Of a stretch of 64,000 nt of DNA, positions 1 to 8,411 are shown one piece after another. Origin of the DNA: Paraperibacillus marinus (GTDB lineage: Bacteria > Bacillota > Bacilli > Bacillales > DSM-1321). The stretch lies in the NCBI RefSeq assembly GCF_046237605.1, contig NZ_CP143542.1:2480001-2544000 (forward strand), written 5' to 3'. A program made the position numbers and the translations under genes. The stretch's first letter is position 1. Each line of letters opens with the position of its first letter. The notes beneath the pieces are model-generated. The model worked only from the letters and a program-made list of their open reading frames with translations. It was not told the origin of the DNA and ran no database searches.

Positions 1-1
1 C

Positions 2-853
2 AAATCAGGAACTTTTTCAGGATTAGTTGTCAAAAAGTTTGATGGCGGAACTCGTGAAATTGTAGACGATTTCACCAAGGGTGAGTTCTCAAATGAAAAT
101 ACCAAACTGACATACGCAGACTTTGCACCAGCAAAAGACAAGGGAAAGAATCCATTGATTATCTGGCTGCATGGCGGCGGTGAGGGCGGCACAGATGCAA
201 CGATTCCCCTTTCTGCCAATAAAGCGGTAAACCTTGCGACCAAAGAAATTCAATCCCATTTTAATGGAGCTTACGTTCTAGTACCTCAGACCCCAACCCG
301 ATGGATGGACGGCTTTACGGGGAGAGCAGATGGGACTTCCATCTATGAAAAAGCACTCATGGCGCTAATAAAAGATTATGTTTCGAAGAATCGTGACATT
401 GATCCAAACAGAATCTATATCGGCGGAGCATCGAACGGCGGATATATGACCATGCTTATGATCCGGGACTATCCTGGATACTTTGCGGCTGCATTTCCGG
501 TTTGTGAAGGATTAAATGATAGATTAATAACCGATGCAGACATTATGAAAATGATGAAAACACCAACCTGGTTTGTAACTGCCAAAACAGACACAACATT
601 GCCTCCGGAAATCAATACAGTCCCTACTTATGAACGTTTGATCAAGGCTGGTGCAGAAAATGTTCACTTATCTTTATTTGATAATGTCCATGATACTACC
701 GGCTTATATAAAAACGCTGACGGTACACCTTATGAATACAATGGACATTGGTCATGGATTTATGTATACAATAACGAACCTAAGGCAGTAATCAATGGCA
801 GCACAACAACAATTATGGAATGGATGTCTGCTCAGTCTTTGAGGAATAAATAA
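2..853 (+). CDS. Secreted-type alpha/beta-hydrolase esterase, 5' end missing
   Basis: The reading frame is open from base 2, so the start lies outside the window; about 283 residues are visible. An oxyanion-type stretch (IIWLHGGGEGG) is followed by the nucleophile elbow GASNGG, where the Ser is the expected catalytic residue. Late His-containing motifs (NVHDTT and GHWSW) could supply the catalytic His. This matches the carboxylesterase/PHB-depolymerase-like hydrolases of Thermotoga EstA type, which often carry an N-terminal Ig-like domain; the leading visible part would be the end of such a domain. Substrate is not evident. A strong terminator follows about 65 bases downstream, so this is the last gene of its transcript. 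Confidence 0.75.
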   Translation, partial: KSGTFSGLVVKKFDGGTREIVDDFTKGEFSNENTKLTYADFAPAKDKGKNPLIIWLHGGGEGGTDATIPLSANKAVNLATKEIQSHFNGAYVLVPQTPTRWMDGFTGRADGTSIYEKALMALIKDYVSKNRDIDPNRIYIGGASNGGYMTMLMIRDYPGYFAAAFPVCEGLNDRLITDADIMKMMKTPTWFVTAKTDTTLPPEINTVPTYERLIKAGAENVHLSLFDNVHDTTGLYKNADGTPYEYNGHWSWIYVYNNEPKAVINGSTTTIMEWMSAQSLRNK

Positions 854-919
854 TAGATTTTTACAGTAGCTTGGTTATGGTGTGCAGAAAATCCTGATGA
901 CATAGCTAAATCCCGGAGG

Positions 920-948
920 AAGGACACTATTAATCGGTGTCCTTTTTT
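920..948 (+). terminator. Rho-independent terminator of the esterase gene
   Basis: Arms AAGGACAC and GTGTCCTT enclose a short loop and are followed by a run of six T. Confidence 0.8.
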
Positions 949-1187
949 CAGGTATGGGTTCGTTTCTACCCTTTTTTAAAAACTCCTAATGGTTTAATGC
1001 TAGCAATTTTTTTAAATATTTAAGTACTGGTAAGACCTTTGGATTGGTTCAGGAAAAACTGGCCAATCAGATGCAGATGGTTAGATTCCTTGCTGATTAT
1101 TTTTCCTTTTAAAAATTTATTGCAAACCAACCATATTTTCTCACTGTTCAGTTTTTATTGATCCTTCTGGCCACATTTGCAGTGCCA

Positions 1188-1334
1188 TTAAAGACTATAA
1201 TTTTTATGTTCATCAAGCCAATCTTGCAATTTCATAAAGTATTGGCCAATGTGCACACCATCTACTAATGCATGATGTGCTTGAACGGATACAGGCAGTT
1301 TTATTTTTTCGTTTTCCTCAAAAAAACTTTCCCC
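1188..1334 (-). pseudogene. C-terminal remnant of chloramphenicol acetyltransferase
   Basis: The minus strand encodes about 48 residues ending in a stop, containing LPVSVQAHHALVDGVHIGQ. This is the signature around the catalytic His of type-A chloramphenicol acetyltransferases (HHAxxDG), and it is followed by the usual C-terminal helix. Similarity begins near GESFFEEN; nothing of the first three quarters of the enzyme (about 215 residues normally) is present upstream. There is no start codon or ribosome binding site, so this is a non-functional relic, possibly from a mobile element. Confidence 0.8.
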
Positions 1335-1370
1335 AGGACAAAGCGAATGAGTCAACTAAATAAAATTAAG

Positions 1371-1405
1371 GAGAGAACCGCCGACCAGGCTGGTTCTCTT
1401 TTTTT
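1371..1405 (+). terminator. Hairpin with T-run in the decayed region
   Basis: GAGAACC pairs with GGTTCTC around a GC-rich loop, followed by seven T. The gene it once served is not visible. Confidence 0.7.
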
Positions 1406-1409
1406 AATT

Positions 1410-1615
1410 CTAGAAGGGATACATATAAACCAGAAACCTATAAACGAATATAAAGATGATCAAAGGCACTCTTGCCAAAGTAATGAACCTCCACATTCCC
1501 TTCCCTGCAAAAGCAAAGATCAGTGATATTCCGGTTACCATGAAGAGGATATTCGTTTCCTGCTGTCCAGTAAGCTAAAAAAAATAACAGACTGAATACT
1601 AAAGCTTTCCCTTAG
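1410..1615 (-). pseudogene. Possible decayed small membrane protein gene
   Basis: Two minus-strand frames each carry a hydrophobic segment (ALVFSLLFFLAYWTAG, then ILFMVTGISLIFAFAG and VPLIIFIFVYRFLVYMY). They can be joined by one frameshift near 1560, giving a short protein with two or three membrane spans. A GGAGGGGG stretch lies just upstream. No family is recognised; it may be noise. Confidence 0.25.
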
Positions 1616-1659
1616 GAAGACCCCCTCCTTTCTTTACCTAAATACCACTATAGGTGGGT

Positions 1660-1860
1660 TACGAAAGATTCAGAGGGTATTCAAATGGGTTCCGAGCTAT
1701 GTTCCGAAGTGCATTCCGAACTGCACAAAACGTGTTCACAATGAGTTCCAAACAGATCCGAAATTCTCGGAGGGTACTTACAAGGGTTTTGAGTTGTATT
1801 CCGAAGTGCTCGGAAGCATTTGAAATGAGCTCCGAATAGGATTTGAATTGCTCAGAGCTT
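1660..1860. repeat. Degenerate tandem array with about 10.5-bp period
   Basis: A motif like TTCCGAA/TTCGGA recurs at roughly 1671, 1682, 1692, 1704, 1716, 1737, 1748, 1758, 1768, 1780, 1790, 1801, 1811, 1822, 1832, 1843 and 1853. The spacing is 10-12 bases, one helical turn, so pairs of units make a 21-bp period. It lies in non-coding DNA between the cat relic and the GH76 gene. Confidence 0.6.
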
Positions 1861-1968
1861 TATATAGACAGGGGAAGGCCCTCACTGCAATCATGCAAAG
1901 AGGGCCATCGGTTTCAGTATTATTTCTTCTGTGACTTCGATCCGGCTTTAAAGCCACGTATTTGTCTT

Positions 1969-3105
1969 TTATTTTTTATAAGCTAAATTAGCATAAATCT
2001 CAACCATCGCAGCCTGCTCGATAAGCGGTACCGGCTTTTGTGGATCCCGCTGAAATAGACCGGTTTTCGGGTTTCTAACCGTATCCCACATCTTATCCGC
2101 ATAGGCCTGGCTATATTTCCTATATTTATTGTCAGGCTTGACTGAATCCAAAAGCTGCAGGTTTTCGAAGAAGATGGCATTGAATTCAGGAGGATTCTTG
2201 TAGAGCTGGGTGTCGCCGTAATACTGGATGGACTTTTCTGCCAGGATCTCTGCACGTTTCAGATATTTTTTATCCCCTGTTGTTTGGTAGAACAGAGTAT
2301 TTGCTCCGATCATCATTCCCTGGTTGTAGGTCCATTGAGTTTTCTCAATATTACCTTTCAGATCGACATGGTCCCAATACAAGCCGTTTGGCGCGAGCAT
2401 GGAGCTGTTGACCCAGTCATAGGCTTTTTTTGCCCATTCAAAATAATATTTGTCACCGGTTATTTGATATAGATAGAGCCCGATCTGTGCCACTGGCGCA
2501 TTGGAGATGGTATTCCGGTCCTGGCTCCATGGTGCCTGTGTCCAGAATATGCCGCCCGGATAAGGATGTGAGGAATCAGTGTCCCACCCGAATACCTGCA
2601 GCTTAAAGATATCCTTCGCCCGCTTTAAGGAAGACTGATCACCTGTAAGCTGATACAGCTTTAAGAAATTCAGGGCTATCCAGTCATTGTCATCATAAAA
2701 TTTATCTCCGCCCTGGCCTATAGGAGGACGAACATAAGAATCATAGCCGGCAGGATTGGTTTCATTATTCCAGTATAACTTCAACCCTTCGAGACGTTGG
2801 TTTCTATCCAATACATACTCAGTCCCTATTTTCGGAAGTCTTGTCATATCGATCGTGGCAGCCATAGCCCGGGAGAACGGCCATACATAGGAATAGGGAT
2901 TCCCTCCCTCTCTGGGATATTCTTCTGTATAAAGCATTGCACTAGGCTGATAAAAGTACTTTTGCAGAGATTCATAGGATGCAAGGGCTCTCATGGTATT
3001 TTTCTTTTGGTGGGACGCTGCAAGTGCAGAGGTGTCAGGCGCTATCCACAGTGCCGCCATGATAGCCAGAGTAAGTGCCAACCAGGTTTTAAGAAATTTT
3101 TCCAT
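1969..3105 (-). CDS. Secreted glycoside hydrolase family 76 protein (alpha-1,6-mannanase type)
   Basis: The protein has 378 residues. The start is the ATG at 3105, preceded by AAGGAGGAGG; an upstream in-frame extension has no such site. Residues 1-30 form a signal peptide (MEKFLKTW then a hydrophobic core ending near ALAA), so the protein is exported. The body has the repeated helical-hairpin pattern of GH76 six-hairpin glycosidases, with acidic stretches such as YDDNDW and the conserved YNQGMMIGA. GH76 enzymes cut alpha-1,6-mannan backbones. The GH38 mannosidase and sugar importer upstream on the same strand make a mannan-type substrate likely. A terminator lies between GH38 and this gene, so it probably has its own promoter. 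Confidence 0.8.
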   Translation of the reverse strand: MEKFLKTWLALTLAIMAALWIAPDTSALAASHQKKNTMRALASYESLQKYFYQPSAMLYTEEYPREGGNPYSYVWPFSRAMAATIDMTRLPKIGTEYVLDRNQRLEGLKLYWNNETNPAGYDSYVRPPIGQGGDKFYDDNDWIALNFLKLYQLTGDQSSLKRAKDIFKLQVFGWDTDSSHPYPGGIFWTQAPWSQDRNTISNAPVAQIGLYLYQITGDKYYFEWAKKAYDWVNSSMLAPNGLYWDHVDLKGNIEKTQWTYNQGMMIGANTLFYQTTGDKKYLKRAEILAEKSIQYYGDTQLYKNPPEFNAIFFENLQLLDSVKPDNKYRKYSQAYADKMWDTVRNPKTGLFQRDPQKPVPLIEQAAMVEIYANLAYKK

Positions 3106-3213
3106 ACTTCTTCCTCCTCCTTTGATTGTTATGGTGTACTGTGGTGTGTTCAATTTGAATGGACATCACCCCCTTTATGGTCATAACAAAAGGTACCGGT
3201 CATTCTTCACTCA

Positions 3214-3246
3214 CAAAAAGAAGGGAGTTACCTCCCCCTTTTTTGT
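3214..3246 (-). terminator. Bidirectional-looking terminator between GH38 and GH76 genes
   Basis: GGGAG-GTAA-CTCCC on the minus strand is followed by TTCTTTTT, with a C5T6 run on the other side. Confidence 0.65.
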
Positions 3247-3250
3247 CATT

Positions 3251-3440
3251 CTCTGAACCATTTTCCAGTGGAGCGCCGCAGTTTTGGTCCTGAGGCGCCT
3301 TCTCTTAATCTTTTCCAGGCAGAACAGCCGGAGCTTGTGTATTGAGAAGCCCTCTCTGAACCATTATCAGGAGGAGCGGGAGCAGTTTTAGTCCTGAGCC
3401 GCCTGCTCTAAACCACTTCTCAGCGGCCCAACTATCTTTC
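3251..3440. repeat. Four imperfect tandem units of 51-52 bp
   Basis: Units start at about 3251, 3302, 3354 and 3406, each beginning CTCT(G/T)AA. Units 1 and 3 are most alike (GAACCATT, then CAGTTTT, then GTCCTGAG). The period is close to five helical turns. They fill the gap between the GH38 stop and the terminator. Confidence 0.6.
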
Positions 3441-3456
3441 CCGTCTAGAGAATTCC

Positions 3457-6400
3457 CTATTTCAGCTTCACCATAAACGTCTTAATCTCATAAGGCTTAA
3501 TATCAAACGCAAAGCCTTTGCCTTCCTGAACCTCAGCGATACTTCTCTCCATCAAATCGCACTCCTGCCAGAATTCAAGCTTCCTATCACTTCCAACCTC
3601 CACTTTCCCGCGAGCTCCGGCAAATTCGTGCAGACGGATGATAAGGGCATCTTCATTCTCTGCCTTTTTCACAGCATCCACTATCACGTTTGGTGCAGAA
3701 ACGCTGAACAGTGAAACGCTCTCTGTCTGACCTTCCGCATAGGTTAGAGGATTATTGAGCTCCCAAGCCTGGCGCACGGTATTCCCTTCATACCAGCTGC
3801 CTGCATGAGGAAGGAGCGAATAGGTAAACAGATGCTCACCCTGATCTGCTTTGATATCCGGATAGGTAGCGGATTTTAATAGAGTCAATCGCATCACATT
3901 GTCCTTGATGTCATGGCCATATTTGCAGTCATTCAGCAGACTCACCCCGTAATCCCGCTCAGAGAGATCTGCCCACTGATGGCCGACTGTTTCAAACCGG
4001 GCATAATCCCAGCTTGTGTTCCAGTGGGTCGGTCGTTTTACGTTTCCGTACTGGATATCGTACGTGGCTTCTGTTGCCCGGATTTCCACAGGGAATGCGA
4101 CTTTGAGCAGCTGGTCCTGTTCATGCCAATCCACCTTTGTTTCAAAATCGATCCGCGGATTGTGGGCATACAAGGCCATTTTTTGGAAAATAGTTGAGTG
4201 GGAATATGCCCATTTGAATTCCACCACACAGCGCACAGGCCCATTTTCGATCACCTGGACATCCTGCAGGTTCGAAATTTCCTTCATTTTTTCCTGATAG
4301 TACAGATCGATATCCCAGGCATCAAAGCGCATCGGCTTATCTTCGAACACCTGGAACACATTGCCCCTTTTCTGCGGTGCCAAGACATTCCGCTCATTTT
4401 TCTTATCAAAGATACGGGTCAGCTGGCCGTTGTCATTCCAAGAGATTTCATAATAAGGGGTGGAAACACTTTTTTCAGCTGTATGAAAAGACGAAACAGT
4501 TCCATTCGTACCCTGTTCATAGCGGATGGTGCTCTTTCCGAGGGACGGTACATCCGAAACCCTGACCAGCCATTTCCCGTCAGCCGTTTTCTGGGCGTCG
4601 AGTACGTCTCCACTCTCATTCTTCCAGAGCAATTCACCAGGAGCCTTTGTGTCAACTTTCACAAGATCGTTACGCTTCCACGAAGAGGAATTGTAAACGG
4701 CAATTGCGCCTCCTCCATCATTCTTTGCAATGGACTGGGAAGCCGCACTCCATGCACCCGCCGCAAGCTCATGTGCTTCAGCATATTCCAGCCTGCTGTC
4801 CTCATACACCTCAGTGATCGAGGATCCTGGAATGATGTCATGGAATTGGTTTCTCAAGACGATTTTCCAGCTTTCCTCGAGTTCTTGTGCAGGGTAAGCT
4901 GACCAAGAACCCTTCAGGACACTGTTCAATGCATTCAGCCACTCGGTTTCACGCAGCAGCAGCTCCATTTTCCGGTTCATTCGTTTATTGTAGGCCTGTG
5001 AGGTATACGTTCCGCGGTGGTACTCGAGATAGAGCTCCCCATCCCAGAGATGGACATAATGATCGGTGTTTTCGACAGTCTCATGCAGGCGCTGGAAGAA
5101 TTCGTCCGCTCTGCCTGTCTTCACAGCCGGCAAGCCTGGCATTTTGTCCAGCTTTCGTCTCATCTCCAGCATTTCGCGGTTCACGCCTCCACCGCCGTCG
5201 CCGTAGCCATAAGAAAGCAGGAGCTCCTGATTCACGCCCTTATCCCGGTACGCTTCCCAGATTCCTTTGACGGAACGAGGGGTGATTTGGCCGTTATATG
5301 TATAAAACCAGCGGTCATCCTCAGGGGTGGTGATGAAATGGGTCAAAATTTCCGTACCGTCGATGCCTCTCCATTTGAAGGTGTCATGCGGCATCCTGTT
5401 GTACTGGCTCCAACTGATTTTCGTGGTCATGAAGGTTTTGATGCCGGACTTGACCAGAATCTGCGGGAGGGCCCAGCTGTAGCCGAATACATCCGGAAGC
5501 CACAAATATTCGCATTCCTTCCCGAAGTTCTTGCGGAAGAATTTGGTGCCTAAAAGCAGCTGGCGTACGAGCGACTCCCCGGATGTCAGGTTGCAGTCGG
5601 CTTCGAGCCACATTCCGCCTTCTGTTTCCCACCGTCCTTCCTTCACCCGTTTTTGGATCTGCTCATAAATTTCCGGATAATCCGTTTTGATATATTCATA
5701 TAATTGCGGCTGGGTCTGCAGGAACACATAATCCGGGTACTGCTCCATCAGCCGCAGGACGGTGGAAAAGGAGCGGGCCGCTTTTTCTCTTGTATGCTTC
5801 AGCCGCCACAGCCAGGCTACATCGATATGGGTATGCCCGATGGCGGTCACGGTTACTGGGAAGCTTGGGGGCATTTGCTCAATTTCTGCATTTAATAGAG
5901 ACTGAGCCTCATAAAGAGAATCATAGAATCCTTCTGAGCCCGCAACTGACCAATCCACTAACAGGAAGGCGCGGTCCAGGACATTTAGGAGCGTCTGTCT
6001 CTCGGGCTGGTTTTCCTCGAGATACTTCACGGTCTCCAAGCCTGCTTTTGCCGTGTAATACAGATCATCGGCCTTTTCATCCAGACAGGCGATAAAAGCC
6101 TTCTTCAATTGATGCTCCTGAAGCGTCGGCTGCCCTCCGCCTTCAAGCCCTGACCAGAGCCTGAAGCAGAGCTCGATGCTGGTCCCGGCGTGGCTTCCAC
6201 CTAAGAACACCTCCTGATGGTTCATGTCCACTCCCTGATACGGTGTGCCATTTACATACAACAGGGACTCGAATCCGGAGTTATTGCCTCCGCCTGTTTT
6301 TCCAAAGTCGAACACACCCACAATCTTCTGCTGGGCCCACTCCTCAGGGATGGAAACCTGAGTTTTCAGCCAGATATATTGGTCGCGGCCATCCCAGCGG

Positions 6401-6567
6401 TCCCGGACATTCATGGTTCCCCATTCCCCGCCTTCAGGCGGCCGTTCGGAAATGTTTCCTTCTACATCCTCCAGTGCCTGAAACGACTGAATCTCCTGGG
6501 CATTTCGATAACGGTAGGAATCCAGCTCCTGTATACGGCGTTCTAATTTATCAAGTGTCCAAAACAT
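3457..6567 (-). CDS. Glycoside hydrolase family 38 alpha-mannosidase
   Basis: The protein has 1036 residues from the ATG at 6567, which follows AAGGAG by eight bases. There is no signal peptide, so it should act in the cytoplasm on imported oligosaccharides. GH38 hallmarks are GHTHIDVAWLW (zinc-binding His and Asp) near residue 250 and LPDVFGYS, whose Asp359 is the expected nucleophile. Long beta-sandwich C-terminal domains follow, and overall length is normal for the family. It is the fourth gene of a transcript with the sugar-binding protein and two permeases, 25 bases after the second permease. The arrangement fits release of mannose from imported alpha-mannosides; linkage specificity cannot be read. 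Confidence 0.92.
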   Translation of the reverse strand: MFWTLDKLERRIQELDSYRYRNAQEIQSFQALEDVEGNISERPPEGGEWGTMNVRDRWDGRDQYIWLKTQVSIPEEWAQQKIVGVFDFGKTGGGNNSGFESLLYVNGTPYQGVDMNHQEVFLGGSHAGTSIELCFRLWSGLEGGGQPTLQEHQLKKAFIACLDEKADDLYYTAKAGLETVKYLEENQPERQTLLNVLDRAFLLVDWSVAGSEGFYDSLYEAQSLLNAEIEQMPPSFPVTVTAIGHTHIDVAWLWRLKHTREKAARSFSTVLRLMEQYPDYVFLQTQPQLYEYIKTDYPEIYEQIQKRVKEGRWETEGGMWLEADCNLTSGESLVRQLLLGTKFFRKNFGKECEYLWLPDVFGYSWALPQILVKSGIKTFMTTKISWSQYNRMPHDTFKWRGIDGTEILTHFITTPEDDRWFYTYNGQITPRSVKGIWEAYRDKGVNQELLLSYGYGDGGGGVNREMLEMRRKLDKMPGLPAVKTGRADEFFQRLHETVENTDHYVHLWDGELYLEYHRGTYTSQAYNKRMNRKMELLLRETEWLNALNSVLKGSWSAYPAQELEESWKIVLRNQFHDIIPGSSITEVYEDSRLEYAEAHELAAGAWSAASQSIAKNDGGGAIAVYNSSSWKRNDLVKVDTKAPGELLWKNESGDVLDAQKTADGKWLVRVSDVPSLGKSTIRYEQGTNGTVSSFHTAEKSVSTPYYEISWNDNGQLTRIFDKKNERNVLAPQKRGNVFQVFEDKPMRFDAWDIDLYYQEKMKEISNLQDVQVIENGPVRCVVEFKWAYSHSTIFQKMALYAHNPRIDFETKVDWHEQDQLLKVAFPVEIRATEATYDIQYGNVKRPTHWNTSWDYARFETVGHQWADLSERDYGVSLLNDCKYGHDIKDNVMRLTLLKSATYPDIKADQGEHLFTYSLLPHAGSWYEGNTVRQAWELNNPLTYAEGQTESVSLFSVSAPNVIVDAVKKAENEDALIIRLHEFAGARGKVEVGSDRKLEFWQECDLMERSIAEVQEGKGFAFDIKPYEIKTFMVKLK

Positions 6568-6592
6568 ATCAAGCACTCCTTTTATTTTGAGA

Positions 6593-7417
6593 TCAGCCTT
6601 TAGATGCTCCGCCGAGGCTGAAGCCTGTACTCATGAACTTCTGTGAAAATATATATAAGATGACTGAAGGCATCGTATACACCATGGAGAAAGCAGCGAG
6701 CTTTCCGTATTCGATCATCCCGAAGGTCCCAAAGAACTGGAAAATGGTGACGGAGGCTGGAAATTTGTCCGGTGACTGAATAAGGATATACGGAACGAAA
6801 AAGTTCCCCCAGCTTCCGGAAAAGGTAAAGATCGCGACTGTACAAATGCCAGGAATCATAAGCGGCGCGACCACCCTCCGCAGGCCTGCCCAGACAGACG
6901 CACCGTCAATCCATGCGGATTCCTCCAATTCCAGCGGAACAGAATCCATAAAGTTTTTCATCATCCAAATCGCATAAGGCAGTCCGGATGCCGTTAAAAA
7001 CAGGATGGTTCCGATGAGGGAATCCTGCATATTCAGATAAATGAAGAGCTGGTAGACCGGCACCATCACCGCCGTGATTGGCAGGGCCGTCATGAACAGG
7101 ATGGTATACATAAACGGCTTCTTGAATTTCAAGGCATATCGTGACAGCGGATAAGCGGCCATGATGGCGACCATTACCACAAGCGCTGCCTGGCCAACCG
7201 AAATAAACAGCCCGATTCCAAAGGAACGGAGATTAGCCGGATCCGCAAAAATGGATGTGAAATTCTTCAGGGTTAAGGAGCTCGGCATTTTCAGGGCCTG
7301 CTGGGCATTGGGATCAAATGATGCCAATAACACCCATAAAAGCGGCAGGATAAACAAGATCCCCAGGGTCGTCAGAATGACATATGGAACGACTTTTTCG
7401 GCATTATAACGGTTCAT
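6593..7417 (-). CDS. Sugar ABC transporter permease, MalG/CUT1 type
   Basis: The 274-residue protein has six hydrophobic segments and the permease EAA loop (EESAWIDGASVWAGLRRVVAPLMIPG). The start ATG follows AAAGGAGGG. It is separated by 13 bases from the preceding permease gene and forms the inner-membrane channel with it. No ATPase gene is present in the cluster, so a shared MsmX-like ATPase elsewhere probably energises it, as is usual for CUT1 importers of Bacillus. Confidence 0.92.
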   Translation of the reverse strand: MNRYNAEKVVPYVILTTLGILFILPLLWVLLASFDPNAQQALKMPSSLTLKNFTSIFADPANLRSFGIGLFISVGQAALVVMVAIMAAYPLSRYALKFKKPFMYTILFMTALPITAVMVPVYQLFIYLNMQDSLIGTILFLTASGLPYAIWMMKNFMDSVPLELEESAWIDGASVWAGLRRVVAPLMIPGICTVAIFTFSGSWGNFFVPYILIQSPDKFPASVTIFQFFGTFGMIEYGKLAAFSMVYTMPSVILYIFSQKFMSTGFSLGGASKG

Positions 7418-7430
7418 GAATATCCCTCCT

Positions 7431-8351
7431 TTAAATATCAGCCTTCATGGACCGCATATAAATCAAACTGGCTCCGATTCCAATCACAAGCAGGATCAGG
7501 GATATCGCGGTTCCATAGCCAAGCTGGTAATTGACGAACGCCTGATTGTACATGAAGATTGGCAGTGTCTGGGTAGATGTACCAGGCCCTCCGCCGGTCA
7601 TGGCAAAAATCAAGGTAAATACGCCCAGTGTCTGCAGAGTTACGAGAATCATATTCGTCACGATCGATCCCTTCACCATCGGCAGGACGATGCGGAACAG
7701 AACCTGGAACTTATTCGCTCCATCCATGACGGCTGCCTCCTCGACACTTTTCGGTACATCGTCGAGGGCTGCCTGGAACACGAGCATTGAAAAGGCTGTT
7801 CCGTGCCAGATATTCGCAATGACCACACTCACCATCGGGAAGGTATACATCCAGGTGACCGGCTTCATTCCGATATGCTGGAGAATCATATTCAAGGTTC
7901 CGTTATCGCTTAGGAACGCTACCCAGCAAAACGCTACCACAATCTCCGGTGTCACCCATCCGGCCAGGACAATGATACCGATAATCCGGCGGAAGGTTTT
8001 GTTTTTCTCCTTCATCAGGACAGCGAGGATAAAGCCCAGCACCTGCTGGCCAATGACGGCAGAAAACAGAAGGAACACAATGGTTTTAACTACAGAGATC
8101 CGGAAATCCGGATCCTGGAACATGGTGACGAAGTTCTGGAAGCCGATGAACTGTGTACTCCTAGCTTCTGTACCGGTCAGCGTAAGATTGGTAAAAGCAA
8201 AGTAAAAGGTCAGTAAGATCGGTCCTACAAAGAAAACGAGCAAGAGAATCCAGGCTGGCAGCAGGAAAAGGACTGATTTCAAAAGAGTATGATCTCTTTT
8301 GGTTTTCTGCTTGATTGTGACGGCTGGCGATACAGCTGTATTTGACCTCAT
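7431..8351 (-). CDS. Sugar ABC transporter permease, MalF/CUT1 type
   Basis: The 306-residue protein has about six membrane spans and the EAA motif (VEEAAVMDGANKFQVLFRI). The charged N-terminus of roughly 25 residues precedes the first span. The gene lies 60 bases after the binding-protein gene on the same strand and is the partner of the downstream MalG-type permease. Family assignment is clear; the sugar is inferred only from the GH38 and GH76 neighbours. Confidence 0.92.
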   Translation of the reverse strand: MRSNTAVSPAVTIKQKTKRDHTLLKSVLFLLPAWILLLVFFVGPILLTFYFAFTNLTLTGTEARSTQFIGFQNFVTMFQDPDFRISVVKTIVFLLFSAVIGQQVLGFILAVLMKEKNKTFRRIIGIIVLAGWVTPEIVVAFCWVAFLSDNGTLNMILQHIGMKPVTWMYTFPMVSVVIANIWHGTAFSMLVFQAALDDVPKSVEEAAVMDGANKFQVLFRIVLPMVKGSIVTNMILVTLQTLGVFTLIFAMTGGGPGTSTQTLPIFMYNQAFVNYQLGYGTAISLILLVIGIGASLIYMRSMKADI

Positions 8352-8411
8352 TTCACACCCCGTCCTATCATTTTTAGCTGGAGGCTGCCTTTATTAGCGC
8401 AGCCTCCTCTT

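Noticed and set aside
1272..1526. 84-codon plus-strand ORF
   Set aside because: It runs through the cat relic antisense and a terminator, and has no coding character.
4198..4902. 234-codon plus-strand ORF inside the GH38 gene
   Set aside because: Antisense to a well-supported gene; no ribosome binding site, and cysteine/serine-rich shadow composition.
7546..8205. 219-codon plus-strand ORF inside the MalF-type permease gene
   Set aside because: Antisense shadow of a hydrophobic gene, Thr-rich and without translation signals.
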